Of a stretch of 64,000 nt of DNA, positions 13,433 through 38,624 are shown in pieces (positions within the stretch are counted from its first letter, which is position 1; the number at the start of each line of letters is the position of its first letter). Source of the stretch: Paralvinella palmiformis (Eukaryota; Annelida; Polychaeta; Terebellida; Alvinellidae); the NCBI GenBank assembly GCA_025642065.1, contig JAODUP010000012.1:1398501-1462500 (forward strand). The letters run 5' to 3'. Under the pieces are notes generated by a model. That model saw only the letters and a list, made by a program, of their open reading frames with translations, was not told the origin of the DNA and made no database searches. A program made the position numbers and the translations under genes.

Positions 13433-13437
<5 letters not shown>

Positions 13438-13470
<33 letters not shown>

Positions 13471-13503
13471 ATATATATATATATTTTTAAATATATATAT
13501 ATA
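13438..13503. repeat. (TA)n microsatellite with interruptions
   Basis: Two to three TA runs separated by short T- and A-rich breaks. Confidence 0.9.
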
Positions 13504-14432
13504 ATTTATTTCGTACTTTATACATGGTATGCAGTAAAAGTAATTTGTAGTGGAAATATTAACAATGTCCACAAAATGAAATGGATCCGACATAGAATCA
13601 ATTTTAATTTAATTTAAACTTTTATTGCGCTTATTTTCGGTTAAACAAATTCTAAGGCGCGATAAAACCAGACCAGATAACTATGCCATATTCCTTGGAT
13701 GGGAAAAGTTTATGATCAACTGAACAGGCAGGATGAGTGGAGAAGGTTATGGTGAATATGCATTCTGAAAAAGATGTGTCAACCAGTGCATATGAAATCA
13801 TTTAAGTGACATATATCGCTACGGCTTATGTCCGTAATCAATGCCTATTCCATCCCTTAACAAATACAATTCCTTTAGCAAAACACCATTAGCTACGCAC
13901 TTCTCCTCATTTTCATATACACTTCTTAAGTATTGTTTATTCATCACTGAACATTCACTTTATTCATCTTCATTTAGTTCGGACAGCAAAAGTCTCCTAT
14001 TAATCGAAACAAGGGTTCGGGATGTCTTACATAGCAAATAGCACAGATGAGTACAAACATTTTCACTTTTTGATAGTCGCTTCATGATGCCTGCCCGTTG
14101 TACAAACTGACATTTGAAGACAGTGACAATTGGGATTTATAGCTTGTAAAGTAATGCTTTGAAGTAAGCTGAAAATAGCTGTAAATAGGGCTGCTTAGAT
14201 AATTAACCTAAACATTCTCACAACTGTCGTCATATGACTTGTGTGTTTTACTCCCAAACAACATGGCTGTATGCGATTCGCTTTTTGTTGCTTGGGGGTT
14301 TAGGGACTCTTGAGACATTTCACATGTCTTATCATTAAAAGTTGTTAATCTGGATTCACTCCCCTGAAGAAGTGTCCAGTTTTAATTAACGGTTCGAGAT
14401 TCCCTGTGCCTGTGCCTTATTATATACAATTA

Positions 14433-14451
14433 ACACGCACACGCGCGCGCG

Positions 14452-14516
<65 letters not shown>
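14433..14516. repeat. compound (CA)n(CG)n(CA)n(GA)n microsatellite
   Basis: Adjacent CA, CG, CA and GA runs. The GA run is the longest, about 50 bp. Confidence 0.95.
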
Positions 14517-14518
<2 letters not shown>

Positions 14519-15543
14519 GTGGGGGAGAGAGGGACAGAGGTAAGTGCATGAAACCTGATCTTAACATTTGAACATTTTTATTGAGTTAGCTATTTTTGTT
14601 TAGCCTAGTTTGTTGGTCACAAATGATGCAGATGAGCATGTAACACTAGTTTTCGAACCGAAACTTGTTTGCTATCTACTGGGTTAAAGTAAAAACATCC
14701 TTTAGTATTAGACTGCGTAATTATTTTAGAATTTACTTTTAAATGCTTATAAACCATGTGGTTATTTTATAAATGTGTGTCTGTGCGTGTGTGTGCGTGT
14801 ATGATTCTTTTCATATTGGTCTACCTTATTTCATACGTCATTTGTATGCCGGAGATAATACGATGTATCCTCTGTGTTTTCTTTCTAATTTCCAACAGCT
14901 GGGATTTCGAGCATGCAAAAATTCACCTCTAAATTAGCCAGATATTTTGGTTATAAAACCAGTGGTTATAAAACTTGTTTTTTACTTTGCAATATGGAGT
15001 ACATAAGCTGATATCTCATCACAGACGCAACGAACTAATTCTCTAAAAATCTCCTGGATCATAACTCACCAATTCCCACCATTACTTAAAAAAATATTCA
15101 GCACTGAATGGAGACTAGAACACAATTCAACGGTAGTGTAGCATCTTTTTAAAATTTTCTGAAGAATTGCCAAACGGTTGAATATTACAGATTACTTTCC
15201 GTATAGCGGGGTTGTCTTATTATACCGTAGTTCATTAATCAGTTTCATGGAGCGGAGATAACAGTCAACCAACATCAGGTCGATTAGTATTCAAACAAAG
15301 ATGGCCAGTTGTTGGTGTGTTGAGACAATGAATGGTTCGTCGTGCAGTTTGTTAATAAGTTTTCCGTTGCCGGGATTAGACTCAACTGACATCTGAGCCA
15401 AAGGGATTCAAATAAAAAATTACCAATAAACAGTGTGCTGTGACAATGATACGTGTGTGTCACTGCCTGGCTATGTGCCACCGGTAATTTCTCCGATTGT
15501 TTGTTCCACGGGATTCCCCAAAAGCACCCCCGCCACTTTCTGC

Positions 15544-15722
15544 CGATTGATGTTTTACGGCGACTTTTGTGCACATAGTAGGCTAAATAGGCCGAGCGAA
15601 CTCCAAATGTAATGAAGCGAAGTCAAAGATTAAACATCCTTCAGATATGTCCACGCCGAGATTCGAACTCAGGTAGCAATGATCTGTGATCCAACGCACT
15701 ACCAGTTGGACCATGGGGGCGC
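15544..15722 (-). mobile_element. tRNA-derived SINE, near-complete copy
   Basis: Read on the minus strand: a tRNA-like head with an A-box-like segment (TGGTCCAACTGGTAGTGCG) and a B box (GTTCGAATC), then a body through TGCACAAAAGTCGCCG, then a short tail ending ACATCAATC. It matches the copies at 19972-20131 and 63175-63364 base by base over most of its length, with scattered substitutions. Clear target-site duplications were not found. Confidence 0.85.
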
Positions 15723-15802
15723 TCGATTATTCGATGGCGAAATCGACAAATTGCTTTCATTTAGCAAATAACCATCGAATCAAACCATGTGGTTGTCACC
15801 AC

Positions 15803-15804
<2 letters not shown>

Positions 15805-15885
<81 letters not shown>
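15805..15885. repeat. (AT)n microsatellite, long and pure
   Basis: About 81 bp of uninterrupted AT, the longest dinucleotide array in the window. It starts about 80 bp from the SINE head at 15722. Confidence 0.95.
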
Positions 15886-15887
<2 letters not shown>

Positions 15888-15957
15888 TGGATAGGTGCTT
15901 TAATATTGCTGCAGGTTTAATTGGTCTTTTAAATAAAGCAAACTTTAATTTGTTCGA

Positions 15958-15989
15958 CATTGACCTGAAAGTTTTCTTTCAGGTCAATG
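15958..15989. repeat. perfect 14-bp stem hairpin with TTTT loop
   Basis: The arms CATTGACCTGAAAG and CTTTCAGGTCAATG are exact reverse complements separated by TTTT. It lies between two long (AT)n arrays (15805-15885 and 16018-16067). Function unknown; it may be the core of a small foldback element. Confidence 0.85.
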
Positions 15990-16015
15990 GTTAGGAATAG
16001 TTGAGGTGATAAACC

Positions 16016-16017
<2 letters not shown>

Positions 16018-16067
<50 letters not shown>
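16018..16067. repeat. (AT)n microsatellite
   Basis: 50 bp of pure AT repeat about 30 bp after the perfect hairpin. Confidence 0.95.
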
Positions 16068-16070
<3 letters not shown>

Positions 16071-17159
16071 AACATTTAATATTAATTCAGAACTTAATGT
16101 TCAAAGTGAATTAAATGTCTAATAATATGTGTTAAATGTCACGCTCAATATAATCCACTCTTTCAGCTTGATTTGTAGGCCAGGTGATAATATTGACCTT
16201 ATTCCAGAAATAAATACATGCTTAGCCGTTAATGTTCACTGAATCCAGAATAAACCGGAAAACGACGTGGCGCCTTTTTAACCGTAGCTGACAACACCTC
16301 GTGAAACAACTTTTCCCTCTATTACTACAAAAGGTAGGTGTGTCTGTTAATTAGCATTAGCTAACTTGCATATTATATTGTGAATTTAGAGGATTCTTGT
16401 AATTTTATATAACATTTGCATCAATATTTTAGACAGATTTAGTTTGAATAGCATCGCGCAGTATTCCGGTGACGGTTGAGAGATCAACTTTATTCAAATA
16501 ACGCAAAGCGGGCTGCTGTTTAATTCGTTATTCGCGGCGTAGATTACACTACCGAAGAAAGCATTTCTTTTGTTAAATTCTTTTGACAAAACTTCCTAAT
16601 AACAATATTTCCTGTAGACCTTCTATTCCACATCAATATCGAGTTATCTAAAGCTATTAATAACTTATGATTTTTTGTTCGTACAGGCGGTCGATAATAC
16701 AGTGCTCTGTTTTTTATCGCCCAGGAAACTTGGGTTTTTACACATTTGGTGTTAGTTCTTCTGCACCCGGGAAGTTTTTCGTTAGCTTTTCTCTGAATCC
16801 TAACCTCTGTTAGAGATTCATTGTTTATTCAGATGGTTTGGGTTACTTCGTGCTGTCGGCAATATATTGGACTTAGCTGTTTTAAGTTACTTAAATAGTA
16901 TTGCATCTTTTGACCATAATCCCACAGTAAAAAATACCACAGGAAGTGAAAAGAGGGACAAAATCTCACATGAAAAGGAGATTGGTGTCGTTTTGCTGAT
17001 TGCTGAGATCGATATTTATTGATTTGCATACTGTGTAGGTATATGTCTATCATGTATATTAGATAGACTTTACCTTGCTTGAATGAATGTTGAAAACCAG
17101 GGACAGACACATGAAAAAGAGGAAATGTAAAGTGTCTTGTTGGTTAATTCTGTAAAACA

Positions 17160-17161
<2 letters not shown>

Positions 17162-17192
<31 letters not shown>
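17162..17192. repeat. (GT)n microsatellite
   Basis: Pure TG/GT run; ORFs over it on both strands are artefacts. Confidence 0.95.
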
Positions 17193-17194
<2 letters not shown>

Positions 17195-17235
17195 TGTCTT
17201 TCGTCCATATAGACTTGGATACGTGCCTTCTTCCT

Positions 17236-17305
17236 AATAATAATGATAATAATAGTAATAATAATAATGATGATGATGATAATAATAATAATAATAATAA
17301 TAATG
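17236..17305. repeat. (AAT)n/(GAT)n trinucleotide array
   Basis: A run of AAT repeats interrupted by a GAT block. It directly precedes the ATTACG-rich block at 17306. Confidence 0.9.
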
Positions 17306-17931
17306 TAATCAATTACGATTACATTGTAAAGTAATCATGATTATAATCATGATTATAATGTATATAACACAAACATCTATCTTCATCAATATTCACTCAC
17401 TTAATTGTATAATACTGATATAAACATGATATAATGTGTACATGTTGCTTTGTAAGAACCAGACGCATTTTCTGATATCAATATTCACCATAGAGCAAGG
17501 CAGCAAGTAATGCATTTGTCATTAATGCACAGGTATTTATAGAGATAACTGAGATTAGTGCAAACAATATCACTGGAAATTTTAAATATTTGTAAAATAT
17601 ATATTTAGTAACGAAATGCATCATGTGTGGCGTGACTACAGCTAGGTAAGGTCTAAATAATACATAGGATATTTATAATATAGTCAAATTCCCAACCCCG
17701 ACTCCCTCTGTAAATTGTATCTTTCTTCTATAACTGGACCACCCCAACTCCGTACTTCGACCTTTGATCTCCATCTAATGCTCACATTTGTCATACCTGG
17801 GGCCAACTGGTAGTCTTGTTTATGTTCACTAACGCATGCGTTAATTTAATTGGCTTGTCATACGACTTCTAGCCAATCAGGGTCGTTTGAAGCTGTAAAT
17901 AAAACGTCGGTGTCATAAACGATTTATACTT

Positions 17932-17982
17932 AGGCTGTGTCCAATAAGCGACAGCCTGGGGATTCTCCCCGAACCACAAAAC
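17932..17982 (+). repeat. hairpin-rich repeated motif, copy A
   Basis: About 50 bp with two potential hairpins in a row: GGCTGT pairing with ACAGCC, then GGGGATTCTCCCC. Nearly the same sequence occurs inverted at 47642-47686, and a weaker copy lies at 18208-18252. Confidence 0.8.
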
Positions 17983-18207
17983 AACTATTTATACAGAAGT
18001 CATGCACAATTGCTGGCTGTGTGACTAGCTTGGACTTAACCATGTGAAATCAACACGAGTTAATCTGAAATGTCTGTTTATAGTTACTTCTAATAGTGGC
18101 AACACCTGAAGCAGTCTTTCAACACATTTTCCTTTCACGTTCATAGAACCAATAAATTGATAAATCATCATGTGTATAAATATGACAGCAGTCCATCAAT
18201 GGGTAAT

Positions 18208-18252
18208 TGGCTCTGCCGAATAGGCGACAACCAGGGGTCTCTATCCCAAATT
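18208..18252 (+). repeat. hairpin-rich repeated motif, diverged copy B
   Basis: Shares GCCGAATA-GCGACA and the following GGGG..CCC part with copies A and C, but both stems are weakened by substitutions. Confidence 0.55.
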
Positions 18253-18461
18253 TCAACAAGCCAAAGCAATGGGTAAATCAGTTATGTTGTTATCTTTTTC
18301 CTTCCATACCAAACCATATATCTGGCATGATATAACACGGCAAATATTCAAACACCTTGCGTAATCGTGAAATTAATCGCTGATTACGATTACATTGCAT
18401 ATGGAATTGGCGATCACGATTACTTTAGATTACGATTACCAATTACGGTTACCCCATGACA

Positions 18462-18510
18462 CGCACACACACACAGACAGACAGAGAGAGAGAGAGAGAG
18501 AGAGAGAGTA
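18462..18510. repeat. (CA)n(GA)n microsatellite
   Basis: A CA run followed by CAGA and then GA repeats. Confidence 0.9.
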
Positions 18511-19303
18511 TAAAACTGTTTACGGACGCTCTAATATTTCTTTTATGAGTTCGTTGGAGTTAAATATAGCCAAGACTCTGCGAACACATACACGCGCGCG
18601 CACAGAATATAATCGATTATCCTCTGAAGGCACGATTTACTCTTGAGTGTATTTTTTGATGGGTAAATTCATACTTACTGATTTTCTAAACAGTTTAAGC
18701 TATCTAGTTCATTTTATTTCACATACGCAGTCGACTATGCAGTTTTCTTGGCCTTAAATCTATTTCGCGAATCTGGGTATATCAGGTACAGGCTGTATAG
18801 ACACCAACTGTTCCTATAAATAGTTGGCCTGGTATTAAGACATGGCTAGGTTATGTTTACCTAAGTCTCAACCACGAGATCGGGGCGATATGACTTTAAC
18901 CCCGTCATTAAAAATTGCAGTTGTATGTCGCCAGTTTGTTACAAACTGCGTAATGATTCGAGATTGTGTAAGAGCACTTCAGTCGAACCAAAAATAGTTT
19001 CGCGTCGAGGTTTGTGAAGCGTTGACAGCATGCCGACAGATATCGCAACATTCGTGTCACTTTAGAGATGTGGAGTTATGTCGCGGATACATCTTTTGTA
19101 ATAATTATATCATCAGGTGATGTAAGACTAGCCCCCGCTTATGATATCAGAGAGGCTGATAGAAGAAGCTATTATGTAAGGATCTCGACCAAACGAAACA
19201 GCTACTTAGTTTTACTCGTCTGGCAGGTGATTGACTCAACTGACGCTTTTACCTGAAAAAACAATACTTGCTGATAATAAACTGACGGCTTGAAGTTGTA
19301 GAA

Positions 19304-32742
<13,439 letters not shown>

Positions 32743-32825
32743 AGGAAATCAAATGCGTATACGCCAATATGATTAACATTCGCAACATCGAAAAGAATCC
32801 AGTTAACTGGTATTTTCATTGAAGT

Positions 32826-32831
32826 AATAAA
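32826..32831 (+). promoter_or_regulatory. putative polyadenylation signal of SEC14L
   Basis: AATAAA 84 nt after the TAA at 32740-32742, the nearest canonical hexamer. Confidence 0.5.
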
Positions 32832-33449
32832 ACACTATCAGTGGTAAATAGTTAAACGGTTCATAAAAGCCCCCTCGAGAATATTGGACAAAACAAATTT
32901 TACGTTTTCTTTCTTACGTATGTCACTTCAGTGCTGAAATTGGCGCTATAGTTCCATGTCAAACATTCACTTTGATACACAATTTTGGAATTTACTCTGC
33001 ACAGTACCCACTCATTTATATGTCAGTATGTGTAATGCTAATTTCATCCTTCACGCTTAAATGAACATTTCACCTAAAATAAGAATTAAAACAATAGGCT
33101 ATCAACCAGTCTTGTGGACAATGAGTTCACATGTTCTTGTTGAACAAAAATACCATGAAATATATTTAGCTTTGTCAAATTTAATACCGAAAAGGTGTAT
33201 TTATATATACAAGTGATCAATATCAGTGGGCGTTAAACATTCTTTCGACAACTGTTTATGTGTCATTCATTGTCTGAAGAAATACCAACTGTCAAATTGT
33301 CAATTCTCACATATTTGTTTCTAAAATGCTTTATTTTACCTTTTCTCGACACCTGTATAATTATATTTTGTTTTCACATTTTACACAAAAATAGCAAAAT
33401 CATTGCACTCTGGCATATGTGGTATATGTGTGTTTGTAGTCTTTTAAGT

Positions 33450-33450
33450 A

Positions 33451-33488
<38 letters not shown>

Positions 33489-33517
33489 ATGTATGTGTGT
33501 GTGTGTGTGTTTGTGTG
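33450..33517. repeat. (TA)n(GT)n compound microsatellite
   Basis: TA run followed by imperfect TG repeats. Confidence 0.9.
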
Positions 33518-34569
33518 TAATATAAAACTCGTATTACAATCAATTAATTTGTGATCACATTATCGTAACAGTGCTAAACAAATGGCTCGTTACTCAATTA
33601 TTTATTAAAGGACAATGTAATATAATCACAAGTCAGGCTACTTCATTGGGACTAATCAAACTGAATTGATCCCCGTAGCTAAGCAATGACATTTATACAC
33701 CGATACAACCATATCGTGTGTATATAACACAATAAAGAAACTGTAATGTTGAGGCATTTATTGTCAGACGTGTTCACCGCTGGTCATACTGCCCATAGTT
33801 TGTCAGCAATGTGATGTTGGTTATGTCCTTATATTTCTTTGCACCATCTGCTTCAGATAACATTGTGTTGTTCGGTAGGTAGAGCACCATCTGTTGCTCC
33901 AACAATGTTTCTTCATTCAGGCTGCCGTCGAAATTGGAGCTATTGCATATTTAGGTCATGTTGTGAACCGGTAAGGTTAATTCTTTTCCTACTGAGTACA
34001 CCAGTTCGACATATCATAAGACTTTTACTGGAATACCGTTTGAGAATGACTGTTAAGAAATAGTGCTGGTGTATATTTCTTCTCCTTTCATTCTCATTAC
34101 GACGGTGTCCTTAGACTTGTATTCTTGATCAAAACAGTTTTGCATATTATTCTAACTGTTCGTTTATGAGCATGAAATAAAGATAACACAATTTTAGTGA
34201 TTGCTTTTGATATATTACTTTCAGGCCTACTCTATATGTATTTGAAATGTGTAACACCTCTTAATTGCAACAAATAAAAAAGGCAAAATATTGGATATAT
34301 TAAAATATCTAAACTACTTTGGGTTATTGTTTTTTTTTTTAGGAGCGGAGTGGTAGGGTACTAGAAAACCCAAGGTGAAATGATATGTATCTGGATACTT
34401 CATCTGCCACATACGCTTTTAGAATAAACACTATTATTACTGATAACAAGATAATTTTGTCCCATTCGTGTAAATTGGAATATTCATTCCATTATTTTAT
34501 GTAAATCAACTGTATGTTACACAGTAGTTCTTTCCCAGGAAATATCATGATCCATTAAACCATCTGTTA

Positions 34570-34578
<9 letters not shown>

Positions 34579-34621
<43 letters not shown>
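34579..34621. repeat. (CA)n(TA)n compound microsatellite
   Basis: CA run turning directly into a TA run. Confidence 0.9.
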
Positions 34622-36077
34622 CACTGTTGATACGATCAATCACGATAGAACCACATTAACCAAATCAATGTATGTAACATACCAAAATCATACAACTGTT
34701 TTCCATAATAACAGCCACCCGAGTTATTATCACTTGTTTATTATGAAACAAAATTATTAAAACAGGCATTACCTACTAAATTATTACTTGGCGTGATATC
34801 CAAAATATATTCACAGACCTACATCAAACAAAACACAATTAATAGACCAAAGCATACATTCAGCTATCACAGAATGTTAAAAGTATGGAACTGTAGTCCA
34901 GCGATAACTCGTGTCTTGGGCACATGCACGAGCAGCAATTTAAGATCAGTTCCTATAAAGACTTTTGAAAACAAATGGCGTGACATACTTGGATAGTCCC
35001 AACACGTTGAGATATTTTATGGCACGACGGCACATGAAGAATGCCTGTGTACTGGCGACATGCAATGCACTATTACCTACACAGGCATCCTATTTTGTGT
35101 TACGTTTAAATATGAAAGACAAGTGTTCACTGGAGAAATGTAAAAATATGCCATTACAAAGTTTAAAATGCGTTTATCTGAGCACTTTGTCAGCTGCACT
35201 TAGCGTTAAATCTGATATAACCATTAGCAGTTGTTCCACTGAAGCTCTTCAACAATTATAATCTTTAAATAGTTTGAAAACACTATCTGGCAGCATTCAC
35301 ATACTTTAGATACGAACACTAAATTAGACACTACGGTGGTGAACTGGTCAAGTATATTATGGCACATGCTACAAAGAACACTACTCAATTTAAATCCAAT
35401 TATGCGTGTACATCAGTAGCCTTCCACTCCATCTTAATACTAGTCGTAGTACAAAAATACCCACAAGATGATAAGAAGCCAACATGTCTACTTCCAAGTT
35501 CAGCACATACGACGTAATGCAACAAACAGATCCAAAGCATTATATCGTCTTCTTCACCATGTTGTATAAAGCTTGATTAGGAACTTCCAAATGCACCAAA
35601 CAAACAAATAGCCATACATCGGGATGAGCCTATGATGTAACAACAACAAAACCCAACAAATCAGATTTTTCATGCAAACATATGTAGTCAATTATGTTAT
35701 AAAATGGCAATCACGTCATTTTATAATTACGATATGGGCAAAATATCTTATCGAACAAGATGTCTTAATCACAGAACATGTACAATTCTCTTCTGAAGTG
35801 TCACCAGCAGTTCCAACAGGAACCTACAAATATCATTACACAGTAATATGTTACGCATTGTTTAATTATGAATCGTTCGCATAAAATAAAATAAAAAATA
35901 ACATTTCCGCGTTAAATAGGGTTATTTGGTGATGCAAAAGCAGCATTAGGATACCAAGTAGAAGCAAACAATTCATCTTCAGGCAGGTATATCATTGGTG
36001 TGGGGAATTTGATACCTATCCGTTTGGTACTTTTTTCCGGTTTAGGTAAAGCCTCTAGAACCAGATGCACTGCTGAT

Positions 36078-38624
36078 TTATGGAAAATAGCCTAGAGACT
36101 TCTCAAAGTTTGTGCCGTGAGGAGCATGCGGGGTCAAAGTTGCTTCATAGTCAAATTTAATATTCTGGAGAAGAGAAGCAATTTCGGCATCCTTCTTTTC
36201 ACTTTGGATCAGACTTTCGCTGTGACTATCATCGAAAGTTCTCCGATCATTTGAAAACGACTGGTTTGCTATTCGCGAAGAAGGTTCCTTTGTTGGAGTT
36301 CTTTGAAACTGCCAGTTGTTCAGAGACTGTTGTGATTTGCTCATGTTTTTCACTTTCGGCTGCTGAGACTGTTTTTTAGTCTTGTTGACAATGGCATATA
36401 TATCCTTTGCAGCTGATTCGTCTGACACTGACGGTGTCTTCTGCTCAGCGAAATACTGACTCGGAGACATAAAATTACGATTACGAGACTTATCGTCAAA
36501 CAATGAACTTGGATGGGCTTGTTGAACAAATTTATCTTCTTTTGGCATATCGCTGGAGCTATTAACCGCGGAATTATCCAGTTCTTTATGTAGGTTTCGG
36601 TTAATTTGCGACGGAACGTCTCCCTTTCGAAAGGATGGTTGCGATGGCAGCACCTTGACGCCTTGGACCTTATGCGGCGGCACCTTAGCAATGGGCTTGG
36701 AATGCGTAGTCATCGGTGTTTGGTTGGATGATTGTGATCCCGGTGGTTCACGGTCCCATACGTTTGTAGCAATGCCGGGAGGCCCACGTCGGCTAGTGAA
36801 CGGACTGGCACCACGCTCCGAGTGTGGCGTCAACTGTGCCATGACAGTGCCTTGAATGGTCTGCCTTTGCTCGGGAGATGTAATATTTCCTCTGAGGGAA
36901 TTTGTCTTTCGTAGGATTGGTGTGTGCGGCGGAACCATCGGAGCTGGAGAGGCGTTCACGACATTTTGGTTAAGTCTTTCCCCACGAGTCACTCCACTAA
37001 GCTGATTAACATTGTAATATGTGTCTACAACGGTCTGGTCTCTATTCAAGTTAGTAGTTGATCCACGGACGTCAGATCTCGTGCCAGGCGCTTGCGAAGT
37101 GTGTTGGTGGATACTCGACACTGGTCTCTCTTCCTCAGCTGGAGACGGAGCATAGGGTTGCCTTGAATTTTGATGTGGTGCATAGCCTGGTAGGGGCCCA
37201 CTGCTTCTCGACAATAAACTATATCCTTGTCCCATCCTTTTAGTCGAGCTCTGTTTGCTTTCTTTCGTTTTATCATCTGGCAAATAGCCTCTGTCTTCCT
37301 GAAAAATACCTCTATCACCAAATGAAGGTTGTTTCGCTACTTTGTCGACATGCTGATCGGAAGTTTCTCTTTTGCCGTTGTAATGGTTGGGGTTATCGCT
37401 ACGCATTTGTGGATTTCCAAATTTCAAAATTGCTACTGCAGCACCCGAGTTGCGTTTGTCTTCGTTATAGTGCCTTTCGTCTTTTCTAGCCAACGTTTGA
37501 TTAATATTGTGCACGTAGCCGTGGGTGGTTTCTTCTTTCTGATTTTGTCTGATAGGCGTTTCTGACGGCGTCCTGTCTATGTCACGATGTGTTGTGTGGC
37601 CTCCAGTCGGGCAGTTGTCAGTGCTCGCGAGGGACAGCTGACTGGAGAAGTCTTCCTGGCTTAAGTGAAAGACACGCGAATTTCTATCGGTACAAGTGCC
37701 CCCAGTAGCCTGAACGCACAGTTTTGGGTCGAGGTTACGGGCGGGACAAGTCGAGAACACGGACAGGTTTGGCTGTGAGCCAGTGAACAGCTGATAGTTC
37801 TGGGACACTGGCCGGTGGGGAGACTTCACTCTGCTATGTTTGTTTCGCACGCTGACCGATCTAGTCGACGGTCTACCTCCGTTTGGCCTTTCCGCTGCAC
37901 CTTCCGACGGACGAAAGTGAGCAGACTGAGGGCGACATACATCATCATTTCGCTTGTCCAATGAAGACTGCTTGCCAGGTAGAGCAAGCTGGAGACCAGC
38001 TGCTGAGCTGATGCTTTCCTTGCCAAATGGGTTATAGCCAAACACGCCCGTTTCTTGTTGTTCTTCCGAAGTATAACTTGTGTTAACCGTGTCCAAAGCT
38101 CGAACTAGACCGAGCGCTTCCTCATCGCTGTAACACACGAACGCGTGAACGTCCAACGCTTTGAGGCCTTGAGTTCGGCGCAACACGCAGCAAAACAAAG
38201 TTGGGTGATGCTTCTTGTGTATAAAATGCAACGACTTGTCCAGCGTCACGAAAAGGTTCTCTTTGTTGCGACTGTGATCGTTATCGAGAGGTTCGAAGGC
38301 TGCCCTGATCTTTTTGTCTCGAGTTCTCACCGACACAAAACGCACGGCATCCCAGAAGAGAATCGAAGGCATGGCATACGACTCATCGACGGCAGGTGAG
38401 TCGGCATCACCTTCACACAACACAATCATGCCCTTGTCGTTCATCGCCAGGCGTCGTTCCTGGAGAAGTACGGAACTTCGGGTGGTGTCCTTCTGGTAGC
38501 GAAAATACATTTCCATGAGCGGTTTCTGGAGTACACCAAGTCCAGTGACGGCTCTGACGGCCAACACGTTCGAGCCGAGATACTGGACTCTGTAACTATC
38601 GCCTCTGTCAAACATTGACGCCAT
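36078..38624 (-). CDS. PTB/PID-like domain protein, intronless, 848 aa, unrecognised family
   Basis: One uninterrupted frame from ATG at 38624 to TAA at 36078. Residues 8-183 look like a phosphotyrosine-binding/PID fold. They open with YRVQYLG (11-17), and the typical late strand and helix follow: HPTLFCCVLRRTQGLK (140-155), HAFVCYSDEEALGLVRAL (160-177). PTB domains usually bind NPxY-type peptides or phosphoinositides, so an adaptor role at membranes is likely (inference). Residues from about 190 to the end are low complexity, rich in Ser, Gln, Asn, Pro and Arg, with no catalytic domain, signal peptide or membrane segment, and end GYFP. Visibly higher GC than its surroundings. The start fits well, as YRVQYLG normally lies near the domain's N-edge; a second ATG is three codons in. 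It resembles the gene at 54958-56589 in the domain and C-terminal end. I cannot assign a named orthologue. Confidence 0.85.
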   Translation of the reverse strand: MASMFDRGDSYRVQYLGSNVLAVRAVTGLGVLQKPLMEMYFRYQKDTTRSSVLLQERRLAMNDKGMIVLCEGDADSPAVDESYAMPSILFWDAVRFVSVRTRDKKIRAAFEPLDNDHSRNKENLFVTLDKSLHFIHKKHHPTLFCCVLRRTQGLKALDVHAFVCYSDEEALGLVRALDTVNTSYTSEEQQETGVFGYNPFGKESISSAAGLQLALPGKQSSLDKRNDDVCRPQSAHFRPSEGAAERPNGGRPSTRSVSVRNKHSRVKSPHRPVSQNYQLFTGSQPNLSVFSTCPARNLDPKLCVQATGGTCTDRNSRVFHLSQEDFSSQLSLASTDNCPTGGHTTHRDIDRTPSETPIRQNQKEETTHGYVHNINQTLARKDERHYNEDKRNSGAAVAILKFGNPQMRSDNPNHYNGKRETSDQHVDKVAKQPSFGDRGIFQEDRGYLPDDKTKESKQSSTKRMGQGYSLLSRSSGPLPGYAPHQNSRQPYAPSPAEEERPVSSIHQHTSQAPGTRSDVRGSTTNLNRDQTVVDTYYNVNQLSGVTRGERLNQNVVNASPAPMVPPHTPILRKTNSLRGNITSPEQRQTIQGTVMAQLTPHSERGASPFTSRRGPPGIATNVWDREPPGSQSSNQTPMTTHSKPIAKVPPHKVQGVKVLPSQPSFRKGDVPSQINRNLHKELDNSAVNSSSDMPKEDKFVQQAHPSSLFDDKSRNRNFMSPSQYFAEQKTPSVSDESAAKDIYAIVNKTKKQSQQPKVKNMSKSQQSLNNWQFQRTPTKEPSSRIANQSFSNDRRTFDDSHSESLIQSEKKDAEIASLLQNIKFDYEATLTPHAPHGTNFEKSLGYFP

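Larger units (their letters stand above)
12420..15540. other. intergenic DNA with simple repeats
   Basis: No gene recognised. Contents include a 15-bp tandem repeat (13199-13243), a (TA)n cluster (13438-13503) and a compound CA/CG/GA array (14433-14516). Confidence 0.5.
17306..18457. mobile_element. possible non-autonomous element with ATTACG-rich inverted ends
   Basis: The left block (17306-17365) and the reverse complement of the right block (18358-18457) both contain TAAAGTAATC followed by RTGAT, in clusters of TAATC/GATTA words. This looks like inverted ends of one approximately 1.15-kb element. The interior has no coding capacity and holds two copies of the hairpin-rich motif. No target-site duplication was identified, so the limits are guesses. 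Confidence 0.35.
16070..19303. other. intergenic DNA upstream of SEC14L
   Basis: No gene recognised. It contains simple repeats at 17162-17192 (GT), 17236-17305 (AAT/GAT) and 18462-18510 (CA then GA). Two ATTACG-rich blocks at 17306-17365 and 18358-18457 may be the ends of one element. Two copies of a hairpin-rich repeated motif lie at about 17932 and 18208. The promoter and 5' UTR of SEC14L must lie towards the right end, but no clear TATA box stands out. Confidence 0.5.
32850..36077. other. intergenic DNA between SEC14L and the minus-strand PTB gene
   Basis: AT-rich. Contains (TA)n(GT)n at 33450-33517 and (CA)n(TA)n at 34579-34621. The part next to 36077 should hold the 3' UTR of the minus-strand gene. 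An ORF at 34793-34996 ends in KTFENKWRDIL, vaguely like LINE C-termini; not called. Confidence 0.5.

Noticed and set aside
33921..33970. Exon-like 50-bp segment with good AG and GT borders
   Set aside because: No neighbouring exon in a matching phase could be found and the peptide is too short to identify.
34793..35261. Overlapping plus-strand ORFs, one ending KTFENKWRDIL
   Set aside because: Only a faint likeness to LINE C-termini; no second conserved word to support it.
36350..38499. Shorter ORFs within the 848-aa PTB gene on either strand
   Set aside because: Shadows of the long frame; none shows a domain.
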